IMG/VR virus record: IMGVR_UViG_3300035034_000710
Coordinates: 1 to 38,739 of that record
Length of the DNA: 38,739 bases
Reading direction: 5' to 3' (one strand)
From: a virus
In this document: one piece after another, positions 8,411-15,205 of the stretch
How the letters are laid out: every line of letters begins with the position of its first letter
How positions within the stretch are numbered: the stretch's first letter is position 1
Made by a program: the position numbers and the translations under genes
Notes under the pieces: generated by a model
Databases searched by the model: none
Told to the model about the DNA's origin: nothing
The model's input: only the letters and a program-made list of their open reading frames with translations

Positions 8411-8772
8411 TGGTCAGGATTTTCAACACACTCGTGAGCGCTGACGGGTCCCCCATTCAGGGCGGGTCTGTGTTGGTTGATTTGATGTGGAACCGTGTCT
8501 TGCAGCCTGTGGCTCAGCCTATTAGTTCGGAGTACTTCCTTGACACCCAGTGGGTGACTGCGAGTGACGCCTCGGGTTTATGGGAAGTCAACCTTGTTCC
8601 GAACGCGTCCATCACTCCAGCAGGAAACACTTATCGTATCACAGAGAAACCCAGAAGGTATTCTTACTATCCGACCACCTATTATATCGTTGTTCCACCT
8701 GAATCTTCTACTCCGGTGGACTACTATGTAGGTGACATCAAAATTGATAAACCAGATTGGGCTAAACCATGA
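8410..8772 (+). CDS. Small beta-sandwich virion protein
   Basis: 120 aa from the ATG at 8410 that overlaps the preceding stop. The protein has the layout of an Ig/fibronectin-like domain: GSPIQGGSVLVDLMW, then an ASGLWEVNLVP turn, ITPAGNTYRIT, and YYIVVPPESSTPVDYYVGDI. Such domains decorate phage heads or tails and may bind cell surfaces. Exact role unknown. It ends with an ATGA overlap with the next gene. Confidence 0.62.
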   Translation: MVRIFNTLVSADGSPIQGGSVLVDLMWNRVLQPVAQPISSEYFLDTQWVTASDASGLWEVNLVPNASITPAGNTYRITEKPRRYSYYPTTYYIVVPPESSTPVDYYVGDIKIDKPDWAKP

Positions 8773-9041
8773 GTGATTCGCTAGAGAAGCTACTTTCTGT
8801 GAGATGCAATAAAGCTATCGCCATCATTCTTTCTTCTAAGGAAGAGTTATGCGATCCTTTCATTTCTCAGGAGTCGGCAGCCATCATGCGTAAGGTCGTT
8901 TTGGATCAGTTGAATGATCTTGTTGAGTTCGCCCTCGATTTGAGTGGGAACACTGGCGATACTATCTACAACGACGAGTATATGCGTCGTAAGATTAACG
9001 CTATTTACGATAAGGTCGTGTCTGATGGTCCTTCGATCTGA
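8769..9041 (+). CDS. Small helical hypothetical protein
   Basis: 90 aa, start overlaps the previous stop (ATGA). Predicted mostly helical and acidic. It overlaps the next gene by 17 nt. No recognised domain; probably a connector accessory protein by context. Confidence 0.65.
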   Translation: MSDSLEKLLSVRCNKAIAIILSSKEELCDPFISQESAAIMRKVVLDQLNDLVEFALDLSGNTGDTIYNDEYMRRKINAIYDKVVSDGPSI

Positions 9042-10059
9042 AATAACTGACAGACTTGTGCTCCAAGACGCAATCTTGGATAGCTACGATAGGCGCACGT
9101 TCTTGGCGACCCAGTCGAAAGTCTTGACGCAAGCTGGGGTTGATCTTTCTGTCAGCGGTGTGATGGCTTCGATGGTTGCGGAGGCTGCTATGGCTTCTTC
9201 TGGTGCTACATCCGAAGTCCTCGCCCAGATAGGTGTGTTTTATGATGCGGCAGTACGTTCTCGTCGTACTAGTCTTACCAACGCTTACGAGGACGTCGGC
9301 AAACAAGCTAACATTGCTGTGTCGCAACGATACCGTAAGTCTGCTGGACGTGGGGGTCCGGGCCCCTACCGTGCTAATGCTTCTGGCAAGTATAAGCGTG
9401 ATTCGGGAGGCAAACTGGGGAGGGCTTTGACTTCTGAGAGGATGTATTTGGCTACTCCTACCGGTATTTCTTATGTGAATATGCCGTTTTTGGATTCTCA
9501 GGCTAGGCAGTGGTATCGTTTGAACTTCGGTGCTGGGCAGAGAGGTCGAGATAGTGTTAGACCTGCGTCAAGGACGGCTATTTTCTTTGGTCAGAGAACC
9601 AGCTTGGACATTGGCCTCCAAGGCTTTAGTGCTTCTCCTTCCTTCAAAATGCCTGCTGGTTTCTTCCAGGATAGTCGTGGTACTGTCAAGGGCTTTGACC
9701 CTTCTAGAAGAGGAAAAGATAAGTTCAACCCTGCTGGGTTTTTGCAGGGCGGACAGAACATGATGAAAAATGCGGCAGGACAGGAACTTAGAGCTATTAC
9801 GAATCAGGGTATTACAGCTAGGAACTTCTTGGATGCCGGTACTGACGTCATCGCCCGTGGTATGCCGTTGGTCACCACCGAGTTCCTTCGTGGTGTCTTG
9901 GAGGAAGCGTTCGCTTCTGGTGGCTCTAAGGGCGTGGTTTCTGCTTCTGCCTTGGATACTAAGGATATTGAGAGGGCGTTGAAGAGAACACAGTCGGAGA
10001 TCGAAAAGTTGCCTAGACAGGCAAAAGCTTTGAGTAGTTCGGTTTCTCGTAGGTTCTAG
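9025..10059 (+). CDS. Structural protein of the connector/tail region, function unknown
   Basis: 344 aa from the ATG at 9025; the frame opens further upstream but that part lies inside the 8769 gene. AAGG is 10 nt upstream. Residues 1-110 are helical; the middle is basic and Gly-rich (SAGRGGPGPYRANASGKYKRDSGG); the C-terminus is helical and basic (IERALKRTQSEIEKLPRQAKAL). It could be a tail completion or minor virion protein. No family recognised. Confidence 0.68.
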   Translation: MVLRSEITDRLVLQDAILDSYDRRTFLATQSKVLTQAGVDLSVSGVMASMVAEAAMASSGATSEVLAQIGVFYDAAVRSRRTSLTNAYEDVGKQANIAVSQRYRKSAGRGGPGPYRANASGKYKRDSGGKLGRALTSERMYLATPTGISYVNMPFLDSQARQWYRLNFGAGQRGRDSVRPASRTAIFFGQRTSLDIGLQGFSASPSFKMPAGFFQDSRGTVKGFDPSRRGKDKFNPAGFLQGGQNMMKNAAGQELRAITNQGITARNFLDAGTDVIARGMPLVTTEFLRGVLEEAFASGGSKGVVSASALDTKDIERALKRTQSEIEKLPRQAKALSSSVSRRF

Positions 10060-10259
10060 TTAATTAGTGAGACCGGTTTGACGATATATGTATCCGAAGG
10101 CTTAAAAAGATCGTTTATTGTGCATCCGATTGGATGCATGGTCATGGAAACTCCTTGTGGGGTTATGGGTAATGAAAATCACTGAGACTGCAAGTGGGTC
10201 TCAATAATCAACGAATGACGTATTGAGTACGTCAAACTGCCTCAAAAGGAGATAAATTT
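10060..10259 (+). promoter_or_regulatory. Structured 200-nt leader of the tail tube gene
   Basis: No credible ORF. Three local inverted repeats are seen: TGCATCC/GGATGCA (10121-10138, 4-nt loop), TGAGAC/GTCTCA (10183-10203) and TGACGTA/TACGTCA (10216-10234, 5-nt loop). The last lies 16 nt upstream of AAAAGGAG (10235-10252 region), the ribosome site. These could control stability or translation of a highly expressed mRNA. No clear promoter could be fixed. Confidence 0.5.
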
Positions 10260-11510
10260 ATGTCTGTGAAAGCCGGCCAGGTACTACATGACTCAGAAGG
10301 TTTCGTTATCGACCGCATTCAAACTGCTGGTGTTGGTAACCTAAACATCCCTGAAGAGAAGATTTACGAACTAGGTAACTACGAAACCGTAGCAACCGTT
10401 CGTGACATCCCCGACCTTTCGTTCGACGTTGAATCATTCGACGTTACTTGCGAGTTCGAAGCCCTGATCGTTAATCAGGATCCTTCAACTCTCCCAACGA
10501 ACTACGAAATCAACTTCGATCAGTATGTTCCTTTGAACATCATTTCCCCATTCAAGTCATCTCAAGGAAACTTCGATATCGTCAAAGGTATCGCAGTCCC
10601 CTATTTGACTCTTGAGCGTTCCAGCTACCGTTTCGGTGTGGGAACTAACTCAACACAGCAGCACACACTCCGTGGTGACTCTGTGTTCTACATCCAGGGA
10701 ACCCCGTATCAAGACATTTATGGTCCTGCTTCTGTTACGCAGGCTTTGGGCACACTTACCGCAGGTGCGAACGCAGTTTACACCTTCGAAAACACAGCTC
10801 AGATCTACAACTATGCTGGTGACGCATACTACGCCCTTGACATCACAGCCAAGGTCGCAGGTACGAACACGTACCGTCGTCTCTACTTCGGGGAAGATTA
10901 CACAAACACAGCAACTGCTGTAACAATCATCCCTAACTTGTCTTCTCTAGGGTTCGACACACTCGTGATCACTTACGGTTCGACCACAGCAGCCAGTTAC
11001 CCTCAGACAGTACATGAGGCTGTTTCTTCAACATCTCCTGCCGCTATTCGTGGTAAGGACGTTGACGTGTTTATCGGCACTGACGATGCTACCCCAGTGT
11101 TCACACGTTGGTCAGGTATTCAGAGTTTCGAGGTTACTCGTTCGGTTAACATCGAGAACGACGAAGAGTTGGGTAACTCACGTTTCGTGGCTCAGGAGTA
11201 TGATACTGCTGATGTTACTGGTTCGATTACTGTGAAGCCTTTGGATCCTGCTGATTTGTGGGAAAAGATCGCTCAGGTAGCGAACGTTCCTGTCAACGAG
11301 GTCGCTGGTCCGTTGACTTCTGTTCCTCTTCCGATCGAGATTCGTGTGACGGATCCTGATACTGGAAACAACTTGAAGACGTTCTACATCCCGGATGCAC
11401 GTTTCACTATTCCGGGTGTGCAGGGTAGGATTCAGACGAAGCTAGAAGTTACGTTCAACTTCACTAGTGATGCTGGAACTCTTCGTGTTTTCAATGGTAT
11501 TCGTCCATAA
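10260..11510 (+). CDS. Major tail protein (tail tube)
   Basis: 416 aa with AAAAGGAG 7 nt upstream. It begins with KAGQVLHDSEGFVIDRIQTAGVGNLNIPEEKIYELGNY-like sequence, an organisation seen in tube proteins with a gpV-like fold: a long N-terminal beta domain and a C-terminal domain (FEVTRSVNIENDEELGNSRF, SITVKPLDPADLW). It sits between the connector cassette and, past the tRNA cluster, the chaperone and tape measure genes, and is followed by a strong terminator. Two related halves suggest a duplicated or extended tube domain. Confidence 0.75.
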   Translation: MSVKAGQVLHDSEGFVIDRIQTAGVGNLNIPEEKIYELGNYETVATVRDIPDLSFDVESFDVTCEFEALIVNQDPSTLPTNYEINFDQYVPLNIISPFKSSQGNFDIVKGIAVPYLTLERSSYRFGVGTNSTQQHTLRGDSVFYIQGTPYQDIYGPASVTQALGTLTAGANAVYTFENTAQIYNYAGDAYYALDITAKVAGTNTYRRLYFGEDYTNTATAVTIIPNLSSLGFDTLVITYGSTTAASYPQTVHEAVSSTSPAAIRGKDVDVFIGTDDATPVFTRWSGIQSFEVTRSVNIENDEELGNSRFVAQEYDTADVTGSITVKPLDPADLWEKIAQVANVPVNEVAGPLTSVPLPIEIRVTDPDTGNNLKTFYIPDARFTIPGVQGRIQTKLEVTFNFTSDAGTLRVFNGIRP

Positions 11511-11531
11511 TTTGAAGTAGTTTAACGCTAA

Positions 11532-11577
11532 AGAGGACCTCTGACTCAACAATTGTACGTTGGTCAGAGGTCCTTTT
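11532..11577 (+). terminator. Rho-independent terminator after the tail tube gene
   Basis: AGGACCTCTGAC pairs perfectly with GTCAGAGGTCCT (12 bp), with an inner CAAC/GTTG stem, followed by TTTT. It ends the structural operon before the endonuclease and RNA cluster. Confidence 0.93.
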
Positions 11578-11591
11578 GCGTTTCAAGGACT

Positions 11592-11620
11592 TTGACATGC
11601 AGCTAGAACTGTAGTAAGGT
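11592..11620 (+). promoter_or_regulatory. Promoter of the 11629 endonuclease gene
   Basis: TTGACA, 17-bp spacer, TAAGGT. The -10 box ends 8 nt before the ATG at 11629 and there is no good Shine-Dalgarno, so the mRNA is probably leaderless. Confidence 0.7.
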
Positions 11621-11628
11621 TTAGAGCT

Positions 11629-13101
11629 ATGGCTAGATTCGATGTTGAAGAAATGAAGAAGCTTTGGGGCGACGGATTATCTGTGAACGCCATCTCTGAG
11701 CAGCCAGGAATGCCTTCCGTTTACCTGACGAGGAAAACCTTGACCGATCAAGGGTTAACTCTTGAACGTAGAGATCCACCAAGATCGAATAAGAAAGAAG
11801 TGGATGAAGATGAATTTCGTTTGCTGTGTGAAACGAAAACTCAGAAGGAACTAATAGAGCACTACGGGGTTACGCAGAAGGTCATATCGAGAATTTGCAA
11901 GGATCTGAAGATCTCTCCAGCTAACAGGTTTGATTTCAACGGGTGTTCTCCTTCAAAGGCTCAACTGCAAGAAGATGTTTCTGTCATGACAATGCTTCAG
12001 CTGACGGAGAAATATGGGGTGGGAGAGAAACGCATCAAGTCTTGGTTGAAGTCTCATGACTTGAAGTATAAGAACAAACACGGTGGATCTTCCTTTTTTG
12101 ACTCTGAAGTGTTTGCGAAACTTTCCGATCCTGAATGGCTTAGACCTGAGTACGAAGACAAATCTAGTGTTGCTATAGGAAAAGATCTCGGAGTTGATCC
12201 TTCTACCGTTTGTAACTGGCTAAAGAAGCATGGTATTGATGCGACTTGGGTTAAGTACAGGTCGGGGGAAACTTTGGAATCTCAGCTGGCCGATTTTGTT
12301 GAGTCCTTGGGTGTTGAAACCATTCGTAACAGCCGTAAGATCATTCCCCCGAAAGAACTAGACGTGTACGTGCCAGTAGTCAACGTCGCTTTCGAGTTCA
12401 ACGGTTTGTACTGGCATGTAGAAGATATGGTTGGGCGTTCGTATCATCGAGATAAGACTGACGCTTGCGGGGAAGTAGGCGTTCAGTTGATCCAAGTGTG
12501 GGAGGATGACTGGTTGAATCGCCGTCCGCAGGTTGAGTGTATGATTCGTGCGAAACTTGGGTTGGTTTCGGGTCGTGTGTTTGCCCGTAAGTGCCTGGTT
12601 GTGCAGCCTGATAAGGGTTCGGTGAAAGAGTTTTTGGATGAGAACCATATTCAGGGGTCTGTTGGGTTGTCGTTTTGTATGGGATTGGAGTTTGAGGGTG
12701 AGTTGGTTGCCGTGTGCGGCTTCAGAAAGCGTTCTGAGGGTGTTTGGGAGCTGTCGAGGTACGCTAGCTCTTTGAGTGTTGTGGGTGGCTTCAGTAGGCT
12801 TGTGAAGGCGGCTGAGGGGTTGTGTGGTTCTGGGGTGTTTGTTTCGTTTGCGGATCGTGGGGTGTCTGATGGCGGTTTGTATTCTGGTAACGGTTGGGTG
12901 TTAGATGCTGTTCTAGGCCCGGATTACAAGTATGTTTCGGGTGGGGTTCGTGAGCATAAGTTCAATTTCCGCAAGGGAAGGTTCGAAACTGATAGTGAAC
13001 TTTTGTTTGATCCCGAGTTGTCTGAGTCTGAGTTGGCTTTGTTGAACGGGTTGACAAGGGTTTGGGATTCTGGTAAGCTAAGGTTCGTTAAGCAATTCTA
13101 G
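11629..13101 (+). CDS. EDxHD (Vsr-fold) homing endonuclease
   Basis: 490 aa. The N-terminal 210 residues hold several helix-turn-helix-like units (TQKELIEHYGVTQKVISRIC, SVAIGKDLGVDPSTVCNWLK), likely DNA contacts. Residues about 215-310 carry the nuclease core: FEFNGLYWH, YHRDKTDACGEVGVQLIQVWEDDW, the pattern of I-Bth0305I-type EDxHD enzymes. The C-terminal 170 residues resemble the extra domain often attached to such phage enzymes. It is a stand-alone gene with its own promoter between tail genes and the tRNA cluster, typical of a mobile insertion. Codon use shifts to GTT/GGG-rich in the last third. Confidence 0.85.
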   Translation: MARFDVEEMKKLWGDGLSVNAISEQPGMPSVYLTRKTLTDQGLTLERRDPPRSNKKEVDEDEFRLLCETKTQKELIEHYGVTQKVISRICKDLKISPANRFDFNGCSPSKAQLQEDVSVMTMLQLTEKYGVGEKRIKSWLKSHDLKYKNKHGGSSFFDSEVFAKLSDPEWLRPEYEDKSSVAIGKDLGVDPSTVCNWLKKHGIDATWVKYRSGETLESQLADFVESLGVETIRNSRKIIPPKELDVYVPVVNVAFEFNGLYWHVEDMVGRSYHRDKTDACGEVGVQLIQVWEDDWLNRRPQVECMIRAKLGLVSGRVFARKCLVVQPDKGSVKEFLDENHIQGSVGLSFCMGLEFEGELVAVCGFRKRSEGVWELSRYASSLSVVGGFSRLVKAAEGLCGSGVFVSFADRGVSDGGLYSGNGWVLDAVLGPDYKYVSGGVREHKFNFRKGRFETDSELLFDPELSESELALLNGLTRVWDSGKLRFVKQF

Positions 13102-13155
13102 TGAATGCTCTTGAAACATAAGAAGTGATGTGCGGCTCTTGTGTTAATCTAGTAT

Positions 13156-13195
13156 GCCGCCTTAACTCAGTCTGGTCAGAGTGCCACTCTGTAAA
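13156..13195 (+). pseudogene. 5' half of a tRNA-Tyr(GTA), truncated after the anticodon loop
   Basis: Acceptor GCCGCCT, D-arm ACTC-AGTCTGGTCA-GAGT, 5' anticodon stem CCACT and loop CTGTAAA (anticodon GTA) are all present, then the sequence runs straight into the tRNA-Thr gene. No matching AGTGG or AGGCGGC follows. This is the only Tyr tRNA sequence in the cluster. Confidence 0.75.
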
Positions 13196-13196
13196 T

Positions 13197-13268
13197 GCCC
13201 TTTTAGTATAATGGCTATTACATCTGTTTTGTAATCAGAAGATGAAAGTTCGATTCTTTCAAGGGGCT
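13197..13268 (+). tRNA. tRNA-Thr(TGT)
   Basis: Acceptor GCCCTTT/AAGGGGC, anticodon loop TTTGTAA, T-arm GAAAG-TTCGATT-CTTTC. The anticodon stem has one U-U mismatch next to the loop. Directly abuts the tRNA-Tyr fragment. Confidence 0.85.
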
Positions 13269-13289
13269 CAAAGAAATTCAAGGAATCCC

Positions 13290-13318
13290 TTGACATGTTC
13301 AATAAGTTGTGCTAGCAT
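13290..13318 (+). promoter_or_regulatory. Promoter at the head of the tRNA cluster
   Basis: TTGACA, 17-bp spacer ending TTGTGC, TAGCAT. The TTGTGC before the -10 box recurs in the promoter at 37669. It should transcribe the 22-codon ORF and the following tRNAs. Confidence 0.8.
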
Positions 13319-13362
13319 GACGAAACAGAGCACAACAAAGAACTTAGGAGGTGCTCCCAAGA

Positions 13363-13431
13363 ATGTCAGAACATCAACTCAAACTGAATACTAAGGTCGA
13401 GCCTTCCTTTTGGGCCCGACCCTTAATCTAA
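13363..13431 (+). CDS. 22-aa ORF at the 5' end of the cluster transcript
   Basis: MSEHQLKLNTKVEPSFWARP plus two residues. AGGAGGT (13346-13352) lies 10 nt upstream and a strong promoter is about 45 nt upstream. It could be a leader peptide or a small phage protein. No family recognised. Confidence 0.45.
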   Translation: MSEHQLKLNTKVEPSFWARPLI

Positions 13432-13440
13432 GTAAGTCGT

Positions 13441-13588
13441 GCGGTTATAGCATAGTGGTAATGCTCCAGTTTTCCTGTGACTATGGTGTCAATGGTAGCA
13501 CTCCTGACTTCCAATCAGAAGGTGAGAGTTCGAATCTCTCTAGTCATTCCAAGCAGTTACGAGAGTTCGATTCTCTGTAGCCGCTCCA
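13441..13588 (+). pseudogene. tRNA-Gly interrupted at its anticodon loop by a second tRNA-Gly
   Basis: The 5' half (13441-13475) has acceptor GCGGTTA, D-arm GCAT-AGTGGTA-ATGC, stem CCAGT and the anticodon TCC. The 3' half (13549-13588) has the T-arm GAGAG-TTCGATT-CTCTG, acceptor TAGCCGC, discriminator T and CCA. The acceptor halves pair fully. Between them lies a complete tRNA-Gly(TCC). The 3' anticodon stem does not match CCAGT, so the outer tRNA is likely inactive unless it is rearranged. Confidence 0.65.
13477..13548 (+). tRNA. tRNA-Gly(TCC), nested inside another tRNA-Gly
   Basis: Acceptor GTGACTA/TAGTCAT (first pair G-U), D-arm GTGT/GCAC, anticodon loop CTTCCAA, T-arm GAGAG-TTCGAAT-CTCTC, discriminator T, CCA encoded at 13549-13551. 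One C-A mismatch at the base of the anticodon stem. Confidence 0.82.
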
Positions 13589-13617
13589 AGCAACCTCTGC
13601 TAACGTGGAGGCTCTGC

Positions 13618-13638
13618 AAGTTCTTTGAAAACTGAATC
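13618..13638 (+). promoter_or_regulatory. boxA-like antitermination element
   Basis: AAGTTCTTTGAAAACTGAAT closely resembles the conserved TTCTTTGAGAACT-type element in rRNA leaders and spacers of Gram-positive bacteria. Placed before the run of untranslated tRNA genes it could recruit Nus factors and prevent Rho action. The link to antitermination is inference. Confidence 0.55.
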
Positions 13639-13644
13639 TACTTT

Positions 13645-13675
13645 GGTTCCGGCGTATTTTCGATGCGCCGGGACC
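13645..13675 (+). other. GC-rich hairpin before tRNA-Asp
   Basis: GGTTCCGGCG pairs with CGCCGGGACC (one G-U pair), 11-nt loop. No U-tract follows, so it is more likely a processing or boxB-like structure than a terminator. Confidence 0.6.
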
Positions 13676-13679
13676 GCAC

Positions 13680-13750
13680 GGTTCCATGATGTAACGGCTG
13701 CATAACTCATTGTCTATGAGTTTGTGGGGGTTCAAATCCCCCTGGAATCG
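13680..13750 (+). tRNA. tRNA-Asp(GTC)
   Basis: Acceptor GGTTCCA/TGGAATC, anticodon stem ACTCA/TGAGT with loop TTGTCTA, T-arm GGGGG-TTCAAAT-CCCCC, discriminator G. CCA is not encoded. Confidence 0.9.
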
Positions 13751-13761
13751 CTAGTAAGTAT

Positions 13762-13834
13762 GGGATCTTAGCTCATCTGGTAGAGCGTATCTTTTGCAAG
13801 GATAAGGTGATCGGTTCGACTCCGATAGGTTCCA
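13762..13834 (+). tRNA. tRNA-Ala(TGC)
   Basis: Acceptor GGGATCT/AGGTTCC, D-arm GCTC/GAGC, anticodon loop TTTGCAA, T-arm ATCGG-TTCGACT-CCGAT, discriminator A. Confidence 0.92.
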
Positions 13835-13840
13835 CGTATT

Positions 13841-13912
13841 GCCCTGTTAGAATAGTGGTAGTTTCGTCACCTTCTCACGGTGAAGGCAGGAGTTCAATTC
13901 TCCTACAGGGCA
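13841..13912 (+). tRNA. tRNA-Glu(CTC)
   Basis: Acceptor GCCCTGT/ACAGGGC, anticodon stem TCACC/GGTGA with loop TTCTCAC, T-arm AGGAG-TTCAATT-CTCCT. Confidence 0.9.
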
Positions 13913-13916
13913 CGTA

Positions 13917-13987
13917 TCCTTCTGTCAGCCTCTCCCGGCTTTGTTCCTTTACAGGGCACCCTAGGGACGGTGAAGCGGGCAGAAGGA
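13917..13987 (+). other. 71-nt structured segment between tRNA-Glu and tRNA-Pro
   Basis: Closed by TCCTTCTG/CAGAAGGA (8 bp). It is tRNA-sized and contains ACAGGGCACC, a copy of the preceding tRNA-Glu 3' end, but has no T-loop or anticodon arm. Probably a decayed tRNA or recombination scar. Confidence 0.4.
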
Positions 13988-13993
13988 GATTCT

Positions 13994-14067
13994 CGGGGTG
14001 TAGCGAAATGTGGTTACGCGCTTGCTTTGGGAGCAAGAGTAAGTCAGTTCGACCCTGACCACCCCGA
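13994..14067 (+). tRNA. tRNA-Pro(TGG)
   Basis: Acceptor CGGGGTG/CACCCCG, D-arm GCG/CGC, anticodon stem CTTGC/GCAAG with loop TTTGGGA, T-arm GTCAG-TTCGACC-CTGAC. Confidence 0.92.
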
Positions 14068-14090
14068 CTAGTAAGTATAGGATAGTACAT

Positions 14091-14179
14091 GGTGATTGAG
14101 TCAGATATTGGTTAGCTGAGGCAGATTGTGACTCTGTTGAGGATATTCTCTCGTGCGGGTCCGATTCCCGTCGGTCACC
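14091..14179 (+). tRNA. tRNA-His(GTG) with an enlarged variable arm
   Basis: Encodes the His-specific G-1 (14091) opposite C73 (14179), followed by CCA. Acceptor GTGATTG/CGGTCAC, D-arm TCAG/CTGA, anticodon loop TTGTGAC, T-arm GCGGG-TCCGATT-CCCGT. The variable region is 17 nt with a small GAG/CTC stem; class I tRNA-His normally has 5 nt. Confidence 0.85.
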
Positions 14180-14236
14180 CCAATTAGTGCAATCAGTGTC
14201 CTATGGACAAGGACATGTCTAAGCTGGTTGTAGGGA

Positions 14237-14283
14237 GCATAGAGGGTACGGCTTATAGTGGGGTTCGAATCCCCGCCTATGCA
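14237..14283 (+). pseudogene. Mini-tRNA remnant: acceptor plus T-arm only
   Basis: GCATAGA/CCTATGC acceptor (6 of 7 pairs) and T-arm TGGGG-TTCGAAT-CCCCG are intact, but only about 15 nt lie where the D and anticodon arms should be. It keeps the parts recognised by RNase P and the CCA enzyme. Confidence 0.6.
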
Positions 14284-14286
14284 CGA

Positions 14287-14332
14287 ACGGTGGAGAAGTC
14301 CGACTGGTCTAAGTCGGTAGCTTCTCCACCGT
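14287..14332 (+). other. Long inter-tRNA stem-loop
   Basis: ACGGTGGAGAAG pairs perfectly with CTTCTCCACCGT (12 bp) and encloses a second stem CCGAC/GTCGG. No U-tract. Confidence 0.75.
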
Positions 14333-14341
14333 CTCCAGCGA

Positions 14342-14415
14342 TGCGGTATCGTATAATGGCACTACGTTCGGTTCTGGTCCAGAAAAGTGATGCAGCTTTA
14401 CAAAGACGTACTGCT
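14342..14415 (+). pseudogene. Degenerate tRNA-Gln(CTG)
   Basis: The 5' half is tRNA-Gln-like (acceptor TGCGGTA, D-arm around CGTATAATGGCACTACG, loop TTCTGGT), but the T-arm is disrupted (GCAG and CTGC separated by about 15 nt without TTCGA) and no TACCGCA follows. Confidence 0.6.
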
Positions 14416-14438
14416 CGTAAGTATGATATAATAGAACT

Positions 14439-14482
14439 GGTAGAGAGTCAGGGTCTCGTGGATGGCACCTTGACTCTCTACC
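14439..14482 (+). other. Long inter-tRNA stem-loop
   Basis: GGTAGAGAGTCA pairs perfectly with TGACTCTCTACC (12 bp), 20-nt loop. A TATAAT hexamer (14427-14432) lies just upstream but lacks a -35 box. Confidence 0.75.
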
Positions 14483-14522
14483 GTGAAGTCATCCACCGCC
14501 ATCCAAGCAAAGAGAATCAATT

Positions 14523-15090
14523 ATGAAGACCTGTAACAAGTGCAAGAAAGACAAAGCTTTCAGCGAGTTTCATAAGGGCGGTCGTGCAAAGGATCGGCCG
14601 TCAGGGCAACTGCAAGGCCTGTAATCGTGAGTACAGGCAGACGAACAAAGAAGCTATCGCCGGGCAACAGCGTGTGTATCGCCAGACCAACAAGGTTGCG
14701 ATTGCCGAGTACATGCGTGTGTACGACAACACAGGCACCTGTGTTGACTGTGGTGGGTCTTGCTACCGCTCAGCAGATCGTTGCAACCCTTGCATGGGTA
14801 GAGCGAGGATCGGCGTCGGTAACCCTCGTTGGCAGGGCGACAACATTAGCTACGGGGCAGCACACGACAGGGTTTATGCCGCCCACGGTCCAGCTTCTGA
14901 CCATCAGTGCGTCGATTGCAATGGGGAAGCCCGAGAGTGGAGCTATAAGCACGGTGACCCGAACGAGTTAACTCAACTAGTGGAGGGATACATGCTGGCG
15001 TACAGTTGTGATCCCAGCTACTACGAACCACGCTGCGTACCGTGTCATAGGTCCTACGATCTTCAAGAGGCCCACCCTCAACTCGTGTAG
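14523..15090 (+). CDS. HNH homing endonuclease requiring a +1 shift at CGG
   Basis: From ATG 14523 the frame reads MKTCNKCKKDKAFSEFHKGG, then RAKD, and reaches CGG at 14595; the zero frame stops 9 codons later. Skipping the C reads GGC and continues GRQGNCKACNREYRQTNKEA to 15090, restoring the usual CxxC...DGxQGxCKxC zinc finger of these enzymes. The C-terminal half has HNH/zinc features (CVDCNGEAREWSYKHGDP, RCVPCHRSYD). Total about 188 aa with the shift. A GTG at 14584 could start a truncated form. Free-standing HNH genes in phage tRNA clusters are usually mobile. Confidence 0.75.
14595..14598 (+). other. CGGC +1 recoding site (HNH gene)
   Basis: In-frame GAT-CGG-CCG; reading GAT-(C)GGC-CGT keeps the conserved KDGRQGNC sequence. 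It is the only in-frame CGG in this gene. Confidence 0.6.
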
Positions 15091-15141
15091 TAACAAACAA
15101 CAAGGGGAATCTAAAATGAATCCCCTTCCTAAAAAGTGCAA

Positions 15142-15194
15142 AGCAGTAGGGTGCCGGGGCCAGGGGGGAGGGAGTTCGATTCTCTCTACCGCTA
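15142..15194 (+). pseudogene. Second mini-tRNA remnant: acceptor plus T-arm
   Basis: AGCAGTA/TACCGCT acceptor (6 of 7 pairs), T-arm GGGAG-TTCGATT-CTCTC, discriminator A and encoded CCA (15195-15197). Only about 21 G-rich nt replace the D and anticodon arms. Confidence 0.55.
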
Positions 15195-15205
15195 CCATCC
15201 TAAAC

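Noticed and set aside
13807-14090. Overlapping ORFs on both strands in the tRNA cluster
   Set aside because: They read through intact tRNA genes.
14203-14526. 107-codon ORF through tRNA remnants and hairpins
   Set aside because: It overlaps a mini-tRNA, two perfect stem-loops and a degenerate tRNA-Gln; it has no ribosome site.
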